A DNA stretch of 64,000 nucleotides from JBDTSW01 sp963807385 (GTDB lineage Bacteria > Actinomycetota > Thermoleophilia > Solirubrobacterales > 70-9), in assembly GCA_963807385.1 (NCBI GenBank), contig CAWEBQ010000004.1, forward strand, positions 1-64,000, written 5' to 3'. A program made the position numbers and the translations under genes. The notes under the pieces were generated by a model. The model was not told where the DNA came from, searched no databases, and saw nothing but the letters and a program-made list of their open reading frames with translations. Position 1 is the stretch's first letter, and every line of letters begins with the position of its first letter. Shown here piece by piece: positions 48,906 through 56,674 of this stretch.

Positions 48906-50513
48906 TCAGCGGGCTTCCCGCTCGAGCCGAGCGAGCAGCGCGGCGCGGTCGACCTTGCCACTGGGGTTCAACGGCAGCTCGGTCAAAAGCTCGATTCGGC
49001 GCGGCACGACCTGGCCCGGAAGGCGCCCCTGGAGATCCCGAATCGCCGCCTTGGGATCGGCGTTCGGATCGCCCACGAACGCCACGATCCCGTTGGCGCC
49101 GCTGAGCGTGCGTGGCCATCCCACCGCGGCCACCGCGTCCACCCCTGTGGCCTGCCGTAGCGCCGCCTCGATCTCGCCCAGCTCGATGCGCACGCCCCGG
49201 ACCTTGATCTGATCGTCGATCCGGCCCAGGTATCGGATCGGCTCGTCCGCGGTCGCCGGCCGGCGGACGAGGTCACCCGTTCGGTAGAAGCGCTCGTCGC
49301 GGCCGGGCGGGACGACGAAGCTGGTCGCCGTGCGCTTCTCATCGCGCCAGTAGCCGAGCGTGACCTGCGGGCCGGTCATGAGGAGCTCGCCCTTCTCGCC
49401 GGGCGGAACCTCCCTCAGGTCGGCGTCGGCCACCAGCGGGATCATGTTCGGTAGCGGCCGTCCGATCGGGACCGTCCCGTGTTCGGCCAGCCCCGGCGAG
49501 AGCTGCGCGTCGAATCGGTGGTAGATGCACTCGATGGTCAGCTCGGTCGGCCCATACAGGTTCTCCACGGTCGCGTTCGGAGCGGCGGCGACGTACGCCT
49601 GGGCGAGCTCGAGGGGCAGCGGCTCTCCGGCGCACAGGATCCAGCGAAGCGACGGGTACTGGTCCGGCTCGAGCATCCCGAAGCGGCGCATGAACACGGC
49701 CGTGGAGGGGACGGCCGCCCAGATCGTCAGGCCCTGTTCGCGAATGAACCCACCGGGGCGGATCAGGGTCTTGGCGGGCGGACAGCAGACGCAGGCTCCG
49801 CGCTCCCATGCCAGGAACATGTCCGCCACCGAGACATCGAAGGTCAGGTCGTGCGTCTGCGAGATCCGGTCCTCGGGGCCGATCGAGTACCGCTCGGTGA
49901 AGAAGTCGAGGTAGTTGAAGGCGTTGCGGTGGGCGACCATCACACCCTTCGGCACGCCGGTGCTGCCCGAGGTGAAAAGGAGGTAGGCGATTGCGTCGCC
50001 ATCACCCGGAGGGGGCTCCCAGGTCGCAGCGGAGGCGAGCTCGCCTCGGCCCAGCACGGTGTGGCCCGGCAGCTTGGCCGCCAGCTCGCCGACCTGCGCG
50101 GCGTCGGGGAGCAGCACGACGACCCCCGGAGCCGAGCCCGCCAGCACATCCGGGAGCTGGTCCGCCGACTCGGCATCGACGATCACCGCACGACAGCCGC
50201 TTCGCTCGAGCGTCGATCGCGTTCGCGCGACGGGGAGGGCATGGTTGAGCGGAACGTAGCCATGGCCCCGCATCAGGGCACCGAGGAGGCCCGCGAAGGC
50301 GACCGTCGTGCGAGAGGCGAACACCGCGGTCAGCGCCACCTCGCCGGGCTGATCGGGGGCGCGCTGCGCCAGCGTGGCGGCGATCGCGGCCGCTCGCCCG
50401 TGGAGCTCGGCGTAGCTCAGCCGGGTCCCGGCGACGTCGAGGGCCGGCCGCTCCGGGTGTTGTTCGTAGGAGCGAAGGAAGCCGCTGTGCAGGAGCCGTT
50501 GTGGCGGAGGCAT
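48906..50513 (-). CDS. AMP-forming adenylation enzyme, DltA/NRPS A-domain-like
   Basis: The 535-residue protein is a complete adenylation domain: A3 YLLFTSGSTGVPKGVMVAHR, A5 ENLYGPTELTIECIY, A7 RFYRTGDLVRRP, A8 GRIDDQIKVRGVRIELGEIE and A10 NPSGKVDRAAL with the catalytic Lys. The length and free-standing form followed by a carrier protein match D-alanine:carrier ligase (DltA) and amino-acid-activating enzymes. The specificity region (FDVSVADMFLAW) keeps the Asp that contacts an amino group, favouring an amino acid substrate. It probably loads the downstream carrier protein. No DltB-like membrane transferase is present here. Confidence 0.85.
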   Translation of the reverse strand: MPPPQRLLHSGFLRSYEQHPERPALDVAGTRLSYAELHGRAAAIAATLAQRAPDQPGEVALTAVFASRTTVAFAGLLGALMRGHGYVPLNHALPVARTRSTLERSGCRAVIVDAESADQLPDVLAGSAPGVVVLLPDAAQVGELAAKLPGHTVLGRGELASAATWEPPPGDGDAIAYLLFTSGSTGVPKGVMVAHRNAFNYLDFFTERYSIGPEDRISQTHDLTFDVSVADMFLAWERGACVCCPPAKTLIRPGGFIREQGLTIWAAVPSTAVFMRRFGMLEPDQYPSLRWILCAGEPLPLELAQAYVAAAPNATVENLYGPTELTIECIYHRFDAQLSPGLAEHGTVPIGRPLPNMIPLVADADLREVPPGEKGELLMTGPQVTLGYWRDEKRTATSFVVPPGRDERFYRTGDLVRRPATADEPIRYLGRIDDQIKVRGVRIELGEIEAALRQATGVDAVAAVGWPRTLSGANGIVAFVGDPNADPKAAIRDLQGRLPGQVVPRRIELLTELPLNPSGKVDRAALLARLEREAR

Positions 50514-50539
50514 CTTGGTCTCGGCCCGGGCGGCGGGAA

Positions 50540-51628
50540 TCAGCCGTCCGCCGCGAGGTCATCGGGGTGCACGATCGCTCCCCGTTGCATCGGCGCACGC
50601 AGGCGCCGCCCGACGACCGACGCGAGCTCCGACGGGGGGATCCCGGTGCCCGGCCGCTTGAAGGCGAGGTCCCGTTCTCCCAGGACATGACCTGCGGCAA
50701 GGTCGCGCTCGAGGACGACCGAGCGGCGCGCGTTCTTGCGGGCAGGTCGCTCGGAGTCGTGAACGACGATGTCCGGCGCTCCTCGCATCACGGCGGCGCG
50801 CGCGGCAAACGCGACCATCTCGGCCAGCTCGTCGGGGGTTACGCTGATCGCGTGGTCGGGCACGTCCGGGAGGCCCTGATCGATCGTGTAGTGCTTCTCG
50901 ATGCATACCCCGCCCAGGGCGCCGGCCATCCAGGCGCCTCCGGTGCCCAGCGTGTGGTCGGAGACCCCGACCAGATACGGCGCGAACCGTGCGCGAAACT
51001 CCTCCAGGCGGGCGAAGTGCCCGTCCTCATCCGGCGTCGGGTAGGTCAGCGTGCAGACCAGCGGAACCAGGCGGTCGGGGCCGAGCCGACTCCACTCGAT
51101 CGCCGCCCCGACCTCGTCGGCGCTGGAGGCTCCCGTCGAGAGCAGCACCGGCTTGCCCGTTGCCGCCACTGCCTCGATCAGCGGGCGGTGGGTGATATCG
51201 GCGCTGGCGATCTTGTAGAGGGCCACCCCGATCCGCTCGAGCGCCTCGACCGCATCGAGGTCGAACGGGGTGGCGAAGAACGCGATCCCGAGGTCACGAC
51301 ACGCTCGCGCGACCGCCCCGTACTCGTCGTAGTCGAGGTGATCCGAGAGCAGGAAGGCCTCGTGCTGGCTGGTCGTCCCCAGCTCGTCCTCCCAGTACTT
51401 CGGCGAGTCGGGAACGCTGATCGAGTCGGCCTTGTAGAGCTGGTACTTGATCGCCCAGGCGCCGGCGTCGGCCGCGCGCCGCGCCATCTCGATCGCCCGC
51501 TCGACGGAGTTGTTGTGGTTGGCTCCGGCCTCGGCGATGACCCGGCAGGCGCCCGCGCGCAGCGGCGCATGCCCGGCGACGGCCACCTCGGTGGGTGGGG
51601 TCGGGCGTCGGTCTCCCTCGCCGGTCAC
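50540..51628 (-). CDS. neuB: NeuB-family nonulosonic acid synthase
   Basis: The 362-residue protein has CRVIAEAGANHNNSVERAIE, AIKYQLYKADSISVPDSPK, FFATPFDLDAVEAL, LYKIASADITHRPLI, GKPVLLSTGASSADEV and GVCIEKHYTIDQGLPDVPDH, all hallmarks of NeuB/PseI/LegI, plus a C-terminal SAF domain (SVVLERDLAAGHVLGERDL). It condenses a six-carbon amino sugar with phosphoenolpyruvate to a nine-carbon sugar acid (sialic, legionaminic or pseudaminic). The adjacent PseG-like domain suggests a bacterial pathway starting from a UDP-sugar. It overlaps the NeuA-PseG gene (start 51628, stop 51625). Confidence 0.88.
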   Translation of the reverse strand: MTGEGDRRPTPPTEVAVAGHAPLRAGACRVIAEAGANHNNSVERAIEMARRAADAGAWAIKYQLYKADSISVPDSPKYWEDELGTTSQHEAFLLSDHLDYDEYGAVARACRDLGIAFFATPFDLDAVEALERIGVALYKIASADITHRPLIEAVAATGKPVLLSTGASSADEVGAAIEWSRLGPDRLVPLVCTLTYPTPDEDGHFARLEEFRARFAPYLVGVSDHTLGTGGAWMAGALGGVCIEKHYTIDQGLPDVPDHAISVTPDELAEMVAFAARAAVMRGAPDIVVHDSERPARKNARRSVVLERDLAAGHVLGERDLAFKRPGTGIPPSELASVVGRRLRAPMQRGAIVHPDDLAADG

Positions 51629-53247
51629 AGACCCTTGAGGATGGACCGGATTCGGTCTCCGATCCGGGTTGCGCCGCGGAGATCGATCGATTTCCGCAGC
51701 CGCTCGCTCAGCTCGGCGCGCAGGTCGGCATCGGCGAGCAGTCGCTCGACGACTCCGGCGATGTGGGCGTCATCCACCAGCGGACCGATACCGAGGAAGA
51801 CCACGCCGAAATCGAAGGACAGGTGTGCATGGGTGGCGTCGCGAGCGCCCTGGGCTAGCACCGCGACCGGCGTGCCGACGATCGCCGCCTCGTAGACGGT
51901 GCGGCCCGCGGAGGTCAGGATCAGATCAGCGGCGTGCATCTCCGCCGCCATCGAGCGCACCTGCCGAACGACCGTCACCTCGGGCGGGAAGCCCTCGGCC
52001 TCGGCGCCGGGACCGAGCACGGCACGGATCTCGCAGTCGGTCTGGCCCTGCAGGATCCGCGCGCAGCGTGCGGCGAGGTGACCCGGATCCGTGCCCCCGA
52101 AAGCCAGCAGAATCCGTTCCGGGACCGCCCGGGTGGCCGCATCCGGCATGTGGAAGAACTCTGACCGCAGGGTGGCGTAGGCGGCCCCGCTCGAGGTGTT
52201 GGACGCGTGCTGGTCGGGGTCATCGTAGAGCGCGTTGACGACCCAGTCGGCGAGGCGGCTCCCGGGCCCGAGGTCCTCGACGTTGACGACCCGGTAGCCG
52301 AGCGCGCGCTGGGTCAGAACCTCCTCCTCGGAGGTCTCGAGCTTGTCGTTTACGACCAGGTTGGCGCCCGGCTGGCGAAGCGCCTCGAGGTCGGCGGCGA
52401 GGTCTGTCTCGGTGCGCCACGGATACCCATGCGCGTCAACGAGGTCGGCGACGAACTCGTCGCAGTCCTGGAGCAGGAAGCGAAGGTCCTGGTCGGCCAG
52501 CTCGTCGGCGAGTTGCAGGCAGTGGTAGACGTGCCCGGACCCGATGCGCCGGTTGGCCTGGAGGCGGAACACGATGCTGCCGCGATCGAGTCGTCGCCGG
52601 GCCACAACCAGGTCGTCCTTGGTGTCGATGTCCAGCGCCTCCTGGGGCCCCGTCTCGAAGAGGCGATGGCGTTCGGCGACGATGCTCCTGGTCTCGCGCA
52701 GCACGTTCGCCCGGACCAGCTGGATCGAGCCCGTCTCACGGAGCACCTGGTGGCTCCCCTGCTGGCGGTTTATCCGCTCCCTGAAGAGCGGACGCGCCCG
52801 GACCAGATCGTCGTGCTCGTCGAGCCAGAACAGGTGCTCCTCGCGGACGACGCTCGCCAGCGAGTCCATGTCGGAGCTGCGGAACTCCTCGATCGCGCGC
52901 CGGGTCGAGCCCACTTCCCGGAAGGGCGAGGTCGGCTGGAAGACGCCGACGTCCCCGCCCCAGTCGAGCTCATCGGCGATCGCCGCGGCGAGCTCGGAGA
53001 TCGTCACGTCGTCGCCGGCGAGGTCCGCCGAACGGGTGTGAGCCTCGACTTCATGAGCCTCGGCCCAGCGCAGGATCTGCTCGTCGTCTGAGGAGACGAG
53101 CAGGCGGTCCGCGACCGCCGCCTGTTGCAGGGTTTCGACGGTGTGGGCCACCAGGGGACGGTCGCCCAGAAGGCGCGTGTTCTTGTCGGGCACGCCCTTG
53201 CTGCCGGCGCGCGCCGGAACGATCGCGAGCAGCGGTCGGTCGGTCAC
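51625..53247 (-). CDS. fused CMP-nonulosonate cytidylyltransferase and PseG-like protein
   Basis: Residues 1-230 are a NeuA/PseF-type cytidylyltransferase: LAIVPARAGSKGVPDKNTRL, VGVFQPTSPFREVGS and DIDTKDDLVVARRRL. Residues about 235-530 are a PseG/MurG-like UDP-sugar hydrolase: FRLQANRRIGSGHVYHCLQL (with the catalytic His of GSGH), LVVNDKLETSEEEV, ERILLAFGGTDPGHLAARCA and LILTSAGRTVYEAAIVGTPV. PseG removes UDP before NeuB acts and NeuA activates afterwards, so one polypeptide carries the steps on either side of the neighbouring synthase. Both halves look complete. GTG/ATG 53247 starts directly at MTDRPLLAIVPAR. Confidence 0.88.
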   Translation of the reverse strand: MTDRPLLAIVPARAGSKGVPDKNTRLLGDRPLVAHTVETLQQAAVADRLLVSSDDEQILRWAEAHEVEAHTRSADLAGDDVTISELAAAIADELDWGGDVGVFQPTSPFREVGSTRRAIEEFRSSDMDSLASVVREEHLFWLDEHDDLVRARPLFRERINRQQGSHQVLRETGSIQLVRANVLRETRSIVAERHRLFETGPQEALDIDTKDDLVVARRRLDRGSIVFRLQANRRIGSGHVYHCLQLADELADQDLRFLLQDCDEFVADLVDAHGYPWRTETDLAADLEALRQPGANLVVNDKLETSEEEVLTQRALGYRVVNVEDLGPGSRLADWVVNALYDDPDQHASNTSSGAAYATLRSEFFHMPDAATRAVPERILLAFGGTDPGHLAARCARILQGQTDCEIRAVLGPGAEAEGFPPEVTVVRQVRSMAAEMHAADLILTSAGRTVYEAAIVGTPVAVLAQGARDATHAHLSFDFGVVFLGIGPLVDDAHIAGVVERLLADADLRAELSERLRKSIDLRGATRIGDRIRSILKGL

Positions 53248-53305
53248 CGGTCCCGCCCGCCCACTCTCGTCGATGCCATCGGGGCTCGGCTGCGGGGGCG
53301 CGGTG

Positions 53306-53986
53306 TCAGTCGGACCGGGCGAGGTCGCCGGCGGCTTCGAGCTCTTCCCGGTACCGGTGCCAGAGGTCGGCGTGGTCGGCGTCCTCGCAGCCCTTCAGCC
53401 ACGGGCCGCCCGAGGTGTAGTGGAGGAGCTTGCAGGTCCCTTCGATGTGGTCGAGCTGATTCCACTCCGGCGAGATGTCCCCGATCTTCTCGTCCGGGAT
53501 CGGGGTGAAGCGGTGGAGCCAGGCACCGCTCTCGGTCTCGACCGCCGACTTGGTCCAGGCCCCCAGCTCGGCGCAGTTCATGAGCATCAGGCTCGACCAG
53601 TTCTTGCGCGGATACTGGGTCTGGGTCTTGCCGCCCATCTTCTCGGTCTCGTCCGGGCGGTAGTCATGCTTGCGCACTCGAAGCGCGAGGCCGTCCATCG
53701 GCAGGCGGAAGAGCTCCGAGATGTCGCCGAGGGCGAGCATGTCGGAGTCCATGAAGAGGGCCAGGCCCTCGTAGTCGCACAGGTACGGAACAAGGAAACG
53801 CGTGTATGTGAACGGAGTCGAGGCCAGCGGGTCCCCGGCACGATTGAAGTCCGGGAGCTGGTCGGCGTCGATCCGGCGCAGGTCCAGCGGTTCGCTCGAG
53901 TGCTTCTCGAGTGAGTACTCGAGGACTCGGCTAGCGATGTCCTGATCCGGGTCGTAGCCGATAAAGATGCGATGACCGCTGCTCAT
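53306..53986 (-). CDS. GT8-like glycosyltransferase
   Basis: ATG 53986 (MSSGHRIFIGYDPDQD) fits the first strand; the frame extends to 54001. Motifs are STPFTYTRFLVPYL, GLALFMDSDMLALGD (the DxD metal site) and NWSSLMLMNCAELGAW. A late HIEGTCKLLHYTSGGPWLKG contains the family's conserved His and Gly region. At 226 residues it is a short, retaining-type GT-A fold enzyme that probably adds a sugar to the glycan. It lies between the Kdo and nonulosonate genes of the operon. Confidence 0.72.
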   Translation of the reverse strand: MSSGHRIFIGYDPDQDIASRVLEYSLEKHSSEPLDLRRIDADQLPDFNRAGDPLASTPFTYTRFLVPYLCDYEGLALFMDSDMLALGDISELFRLPMDGLALRVRKHDYRPDETEKMGGKTQTQYPRKNWSSLMLMNCAELGAWTKSAVETESGAWLHRFTPIPDEKIGDISPEWNQLDHIEGTCKLLHYTSGGPWLKGCEDADHADLWHRYREELEAAGDLARSD

Positions 53987-54025
53987 GCCGGCTCCTTTCA
54001 CGCTGACGAATGGGCCGCCGTGAGG

Positions 54026-54874
54026 TTATCCGGCGGCGGCATGAAGTGCTTGGCACTGCGCGAGGAGCCCCTCGAGGTCGGCCAGTGGCAGCTGGCTCGG
54101 CCCGTCGCTGAGGGCACGGTCCGGGTCGGGGTGGGTCTCGAGGAAGAGGGCGTCAACGCCGCACGCCACCGCCGCTCTCGCCAGCGGGGCCACAAACTCG
54201 CGCCGGCCCCCCGAGGAGCCACCGGCCCCGCCCGGCGACTGAACGCTGTGCGTGGCGTCGAAGACGACCGGCGCGAACTCGCGCATCGTCGAGAGCCCGC
54301 GGAAGTCGACGACCAGGTCGTGATAGCCGAAGCTGGTCCCGCGCTCGGTCAGCAATACGCGCGAGCCGCCGCCCTCGCGGACCTTCTCGACGGCGAATCG
54401 CATGTCCGCGGCCGCCATGAACTGACCCTTCTTGACGTTGACGACCCGTCCCGAGGCCCCGGCGGCCAGCAGCAGGTCCGTCTGGCGGCAGAGAAAGGCG
54501 GGGATCTGAATCACGTCGACCACCTCGGTCACGGCCGCGACCTGCCCCGTCTCGTGGACGTCGGTCAGCACCGGCATCCCGGTTGTCTCTCGGACCTCGG
54601 CGAGAATCTCCAGAGCCTCGGCGAAGCCGATCGACCTGAACGAGTCGCCCGAGGTCCGATTCGCCTTGTCGAAGCTCGACTTGAAGACCACGGGCAGTCC
54701 CAAACCGGTTCCGAGTTCGTGCAGTGCGTGGGCGACCTCGAGCACCAGATCGCGGCTCTCGACCAGGCAGGGCCCGGCGATCAGCCCCAGGCCCCCGCCG
54801 CCGATGGTGAGACCGTCGGCAATCGGGACCGGCGCCACGCCGGGGAAGGGCGCCCTTCGCGCGGTCCCGCTCAA
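54026..54874 (-). CDS. kdsA: Kdo-8-phosphate synthase
   Basis: TTG 54874 overlaps the stop of the KdsD gene (TTGA), giving 282 residues, normal for KdsA; the longer frame to 55090 is rejected. It has LIAGPCLVESRDLVLEVA, VFKSSFDKANRTSGDSF, VIQIPAFLCRQTDLLL, VNVKKGQFMAAADMRFA, ERGTSFGYHDLVVDFRGL, FDATHSVQSPGG and ETHPDPDRALSDGPSQLPL. The AGPC cysteine is the metal ligand of the metal-dependent KdsA class. It condenses arabinose-5-phosphate with phosphoenolpyruvate, making Kdo-8-phosphate. Confidence 0.93.
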   Translation of the reverse strand: MSGTARRAPFPGVAPVPIADGLTIGGGGLGLIAGPCLVESRDLVLEVAHALHELGTGLGLPVVFKSSFDKANRTSGDSFRSIGFAEALEILAEVRETTGMPVLTDVHETGQVAAVTEVVDVIQIPAFLCRQTDLLLAAGASGRVVNVKKGQFMAAADMRFAVEKVREGGGSRVLLTERGTSFGYHDLVVDFRGLSTMREFAPVVFDATHSVQSPGGAGGSSGGRREFVAPLARAAVACGVDALFLETHPDPDRALSDGPSQLPLADLEGLLAQCQALHAAAG

Positions 54875-55869
54875 GCCTGCAGGTGCGCCTGAACGGCGTC
54901 GTGGAGCCGCAGCAGACCGACGCAGCGGCCGCCGTCCGCGACGACCGGCGCCGTCATCAGGCTCTTGCGGCGCTCCTCGAGCATCAGCAGGGCTTGAGAG
55001 AGGGGAAGCTCTGGTCCCACGGTGACCGGATCCTTGGTCATGACCTCGTCGACCCCGACCAGGGAGACGTCGTCGACGTCCACTAGCCATCTGCGCACGT
55101 CGCCGTCGGTGATGAAGCCGACCAGCGTCCCGTCTTCGTCGGTGACGCAGACCGCGCCGTAGCCGGTCCTGGTGATCTCGAGAACAGCGTCCTTGAGGGT
55201 CGCGTTCGGTCCGACGTGCGGTAGCTCCGAGCCCTTGCGCATGACGTCGCTCACCGACAGCGTCAGGCGGGCGCCCAGGGCGCCGCCGGGGTGCAGGCGG
55301 GCGAAATCCTCCGTCGTGAACCCTCGCGAGAGCATCACGGCCGCCGCGATCGCATCCCCCATTGCCTGAGCGGCGATAACGCTCGCCATCGGCGCTGCGT
55401 CCAGCGGGCAGCCCTCCCGGGCGACGGACGCGTCGAGCGCGATGTCCGCCTGCTGGGCGATCGGCGACCCCGGGGTGCCGACGATGCCGATCAGCGTCAC
55501 CCCGAGCGAGCGCAGGTGGGGGACGAGCGCGATCAGCTCACGCGTGCCCCCGCTCTTGGAGAACAGCAGCGCAGCGTCGTCGGGACCGACGACGCCCAGA
55601 TCGCCGTGCAGCGAGTCCGAGGCGCTCAGATAGAGGGCTGGGACACCGGCCGACCGAAGCGTCGCCGCCACCTTGTCGGCGGCCTGCCCGGACTTCCCGA
55701 CCCCGAGCGAGAGCACCTTGCCCTCGAGCCCGGAGAGCACGGAGACGGCCTGCGTGAACGAGTCGCCGAGGCGGTCGTGGAGGTCCTTGAGCGCGACGAT
55801 CTCGTCGGCCAGCGTCTGCCGGCCGACGTCGAGCACCTCGGTTGCCGTCGGCGGGGCAGTCACCGTCAC
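54871..55869 (-). CDS. kdsD: arabinose-5-phosphate isomerase (KdsD/KpsF/GutQ)
   Basis: The 332-residue protein has an N-terminal SIS domain (SLGVGKSGQAADKVAATLRS, LYLSASDSLHGDLGVVGPDD, LFSKSGGTRELIALV, FARLHPGGALGARL) and two C-terminal CBS domains (MRKGSELPHVGPNATLKDAV, VGFITDGDVRRWLVD, and MTKDPVTVGPELPLSQALL). It converts ribulose-5-phosphate to arabinose-5-phosphate, the first committed step to Kdo. It overlaps KdsA and is preceded by KdsB in the operon. Confidence 0.93.
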   Translation of the reverse strand: MTVTAPPTATEVLDVGRQTLADEIVALKDLHDRLGDSFTQAVSVLSGLEGKVLSLGVGKSGQAADKVAATLRSAGVPALYLSASDSLHGDLGVVGPDDAALLFSKSGGTRELIALVPHLRSLGVTLIGIVGTPGSPIAQQADIALDASVAREGCPLDAAPMASVIAAQAMGDAIAAAVMLSRGFTTEDFARLHPGGALGARLTLSVSDVMRKGSELPHVGPNATLKDAVLEITRTGYGAVCVTDEDGTLVGFITDGDVRRWLVDVDDVSLVGVDEVMTKDPVTVGPELPLSQALLMLEERRKSLMTAPVVADGGRCVGLLRLHDAVQAHLQA

Positions 55870-55936
55870 CAGGGAGTGAGTCTAGGGGAATGCTCCCCAC
55901 CCCCACGCACGACGCGCGCGGTTCGCGGGCGGGGCC

Positions 55937-56674
55937 TCACCCGGACTTGACGATCTCGCGGACCCGGTCCAGTTGCTCCTGGGTGTCGACCGACGGCCCC
56001 TGGGCGCTGGCCTCGAAAGTGTCGAGATGCAGCCCGGCCTCGATCCAGCGCAGCTGCTCCAGGCTCTCGGCGCGTTCAAGGCCGGCCCGCGGGATCTCGT
56101 CGAAGGAGAGCAGGAAGGCGCGCTTGTAAGCGTAGAGGCCGATGTGGCCCCAGAATCGCGCCGCCTGGGGCCATGCCCCCGGCGGTTCTCCGCGGACATG
56201 GGGCACCGGGCTCCGCGAGCAGTAGAGCGCTCGGCCAGCGGCGTCGCGAATGACCTTGACCACGCTCGGGTCCTGGATGGCCTCGGCGTCCTCGAGCGGA
56301 TAGACGGGCATCGTCACCGGTGCGGCGGTCCGTCCGGCGACCACTGCCGCCTCCGCGATCACCGCCGGGTCGGTGAGTGGTGCGTCTCCCTGCAGGTTGA
56401 CGACCACGTCGGAATCGAGGTCGGCGGCGACCGAAGCGATACGGGCCGTGCCGGACTCGGCGGCGGGGTCGGTCATGACCGCCGTGCCGCCGAAGCCCTC
56501 GACCTCCCGCCGAAGCTCCTCCGAGTCCACCAGCACCAGGACGTCTCCGCACCGGGCCCGCATGGCGGCGTCGTGGGTGCGCTCGAGCAGGGATTTGCCG
56601 TCCACGTCCGCGAGCAGCTTGCGCTCGAGGCGGGTTGAACGAAGCCGCGCCGGGATACACACCGTCACGCTCAT
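55937..56674 (-). CDS. kdsB: CMP-Kdo synthetase
   Basis: ATG 56674 overlaps the previous stop (ATGA), giving 245 residues. Motifs are VTVCIPARLRSTRLERKLLA (nucleotide loop), CGDVLVLVDSEELRREVEGF, TAVMTDPAAESGTARIASVA, VVVNLQGDAPLTDPAVI and RFWGHIGLYAYKRAFLLSF. The usual HxSGTDR is ESGTARI here, a small departure from enterobacterial KdsB. It activates Kdo (or a close analogue) as the CMP-sugar for transfer. KdsA, KdsB and KdsD lie together, which makes Kdo the best guess. Confidence 0.85.
   Translation of the reverse strand: MSVTVCIPARLRSTRLERKLLADVDGKSLLERTHDAAMRARCGDVLVLVDSEELRREVEGFGGTAVMTDPAAESGTARIASVAADLDSDVVVNLQGDAPLTDPAVIAEAAVVAGRTAAPVTMPVYPLEDAEAIQDPSVVKVIRDAAGRALYCSRSPVPHVRGEPPGAWPQAARFWGHIGLYAYKRAFLLSFDEIPRAGLERAESLEQLRWIEAGLHLDTFEASAQGPSVDTQEQLDRVREIVKSG

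Noticed and set aside
54026..55090. An N-terminally extended KdsA
   Set aside because: The extension is Arg-rich shadow of the KdsD CBS domains; the TTG at 54874 gives the normal KdsA length.
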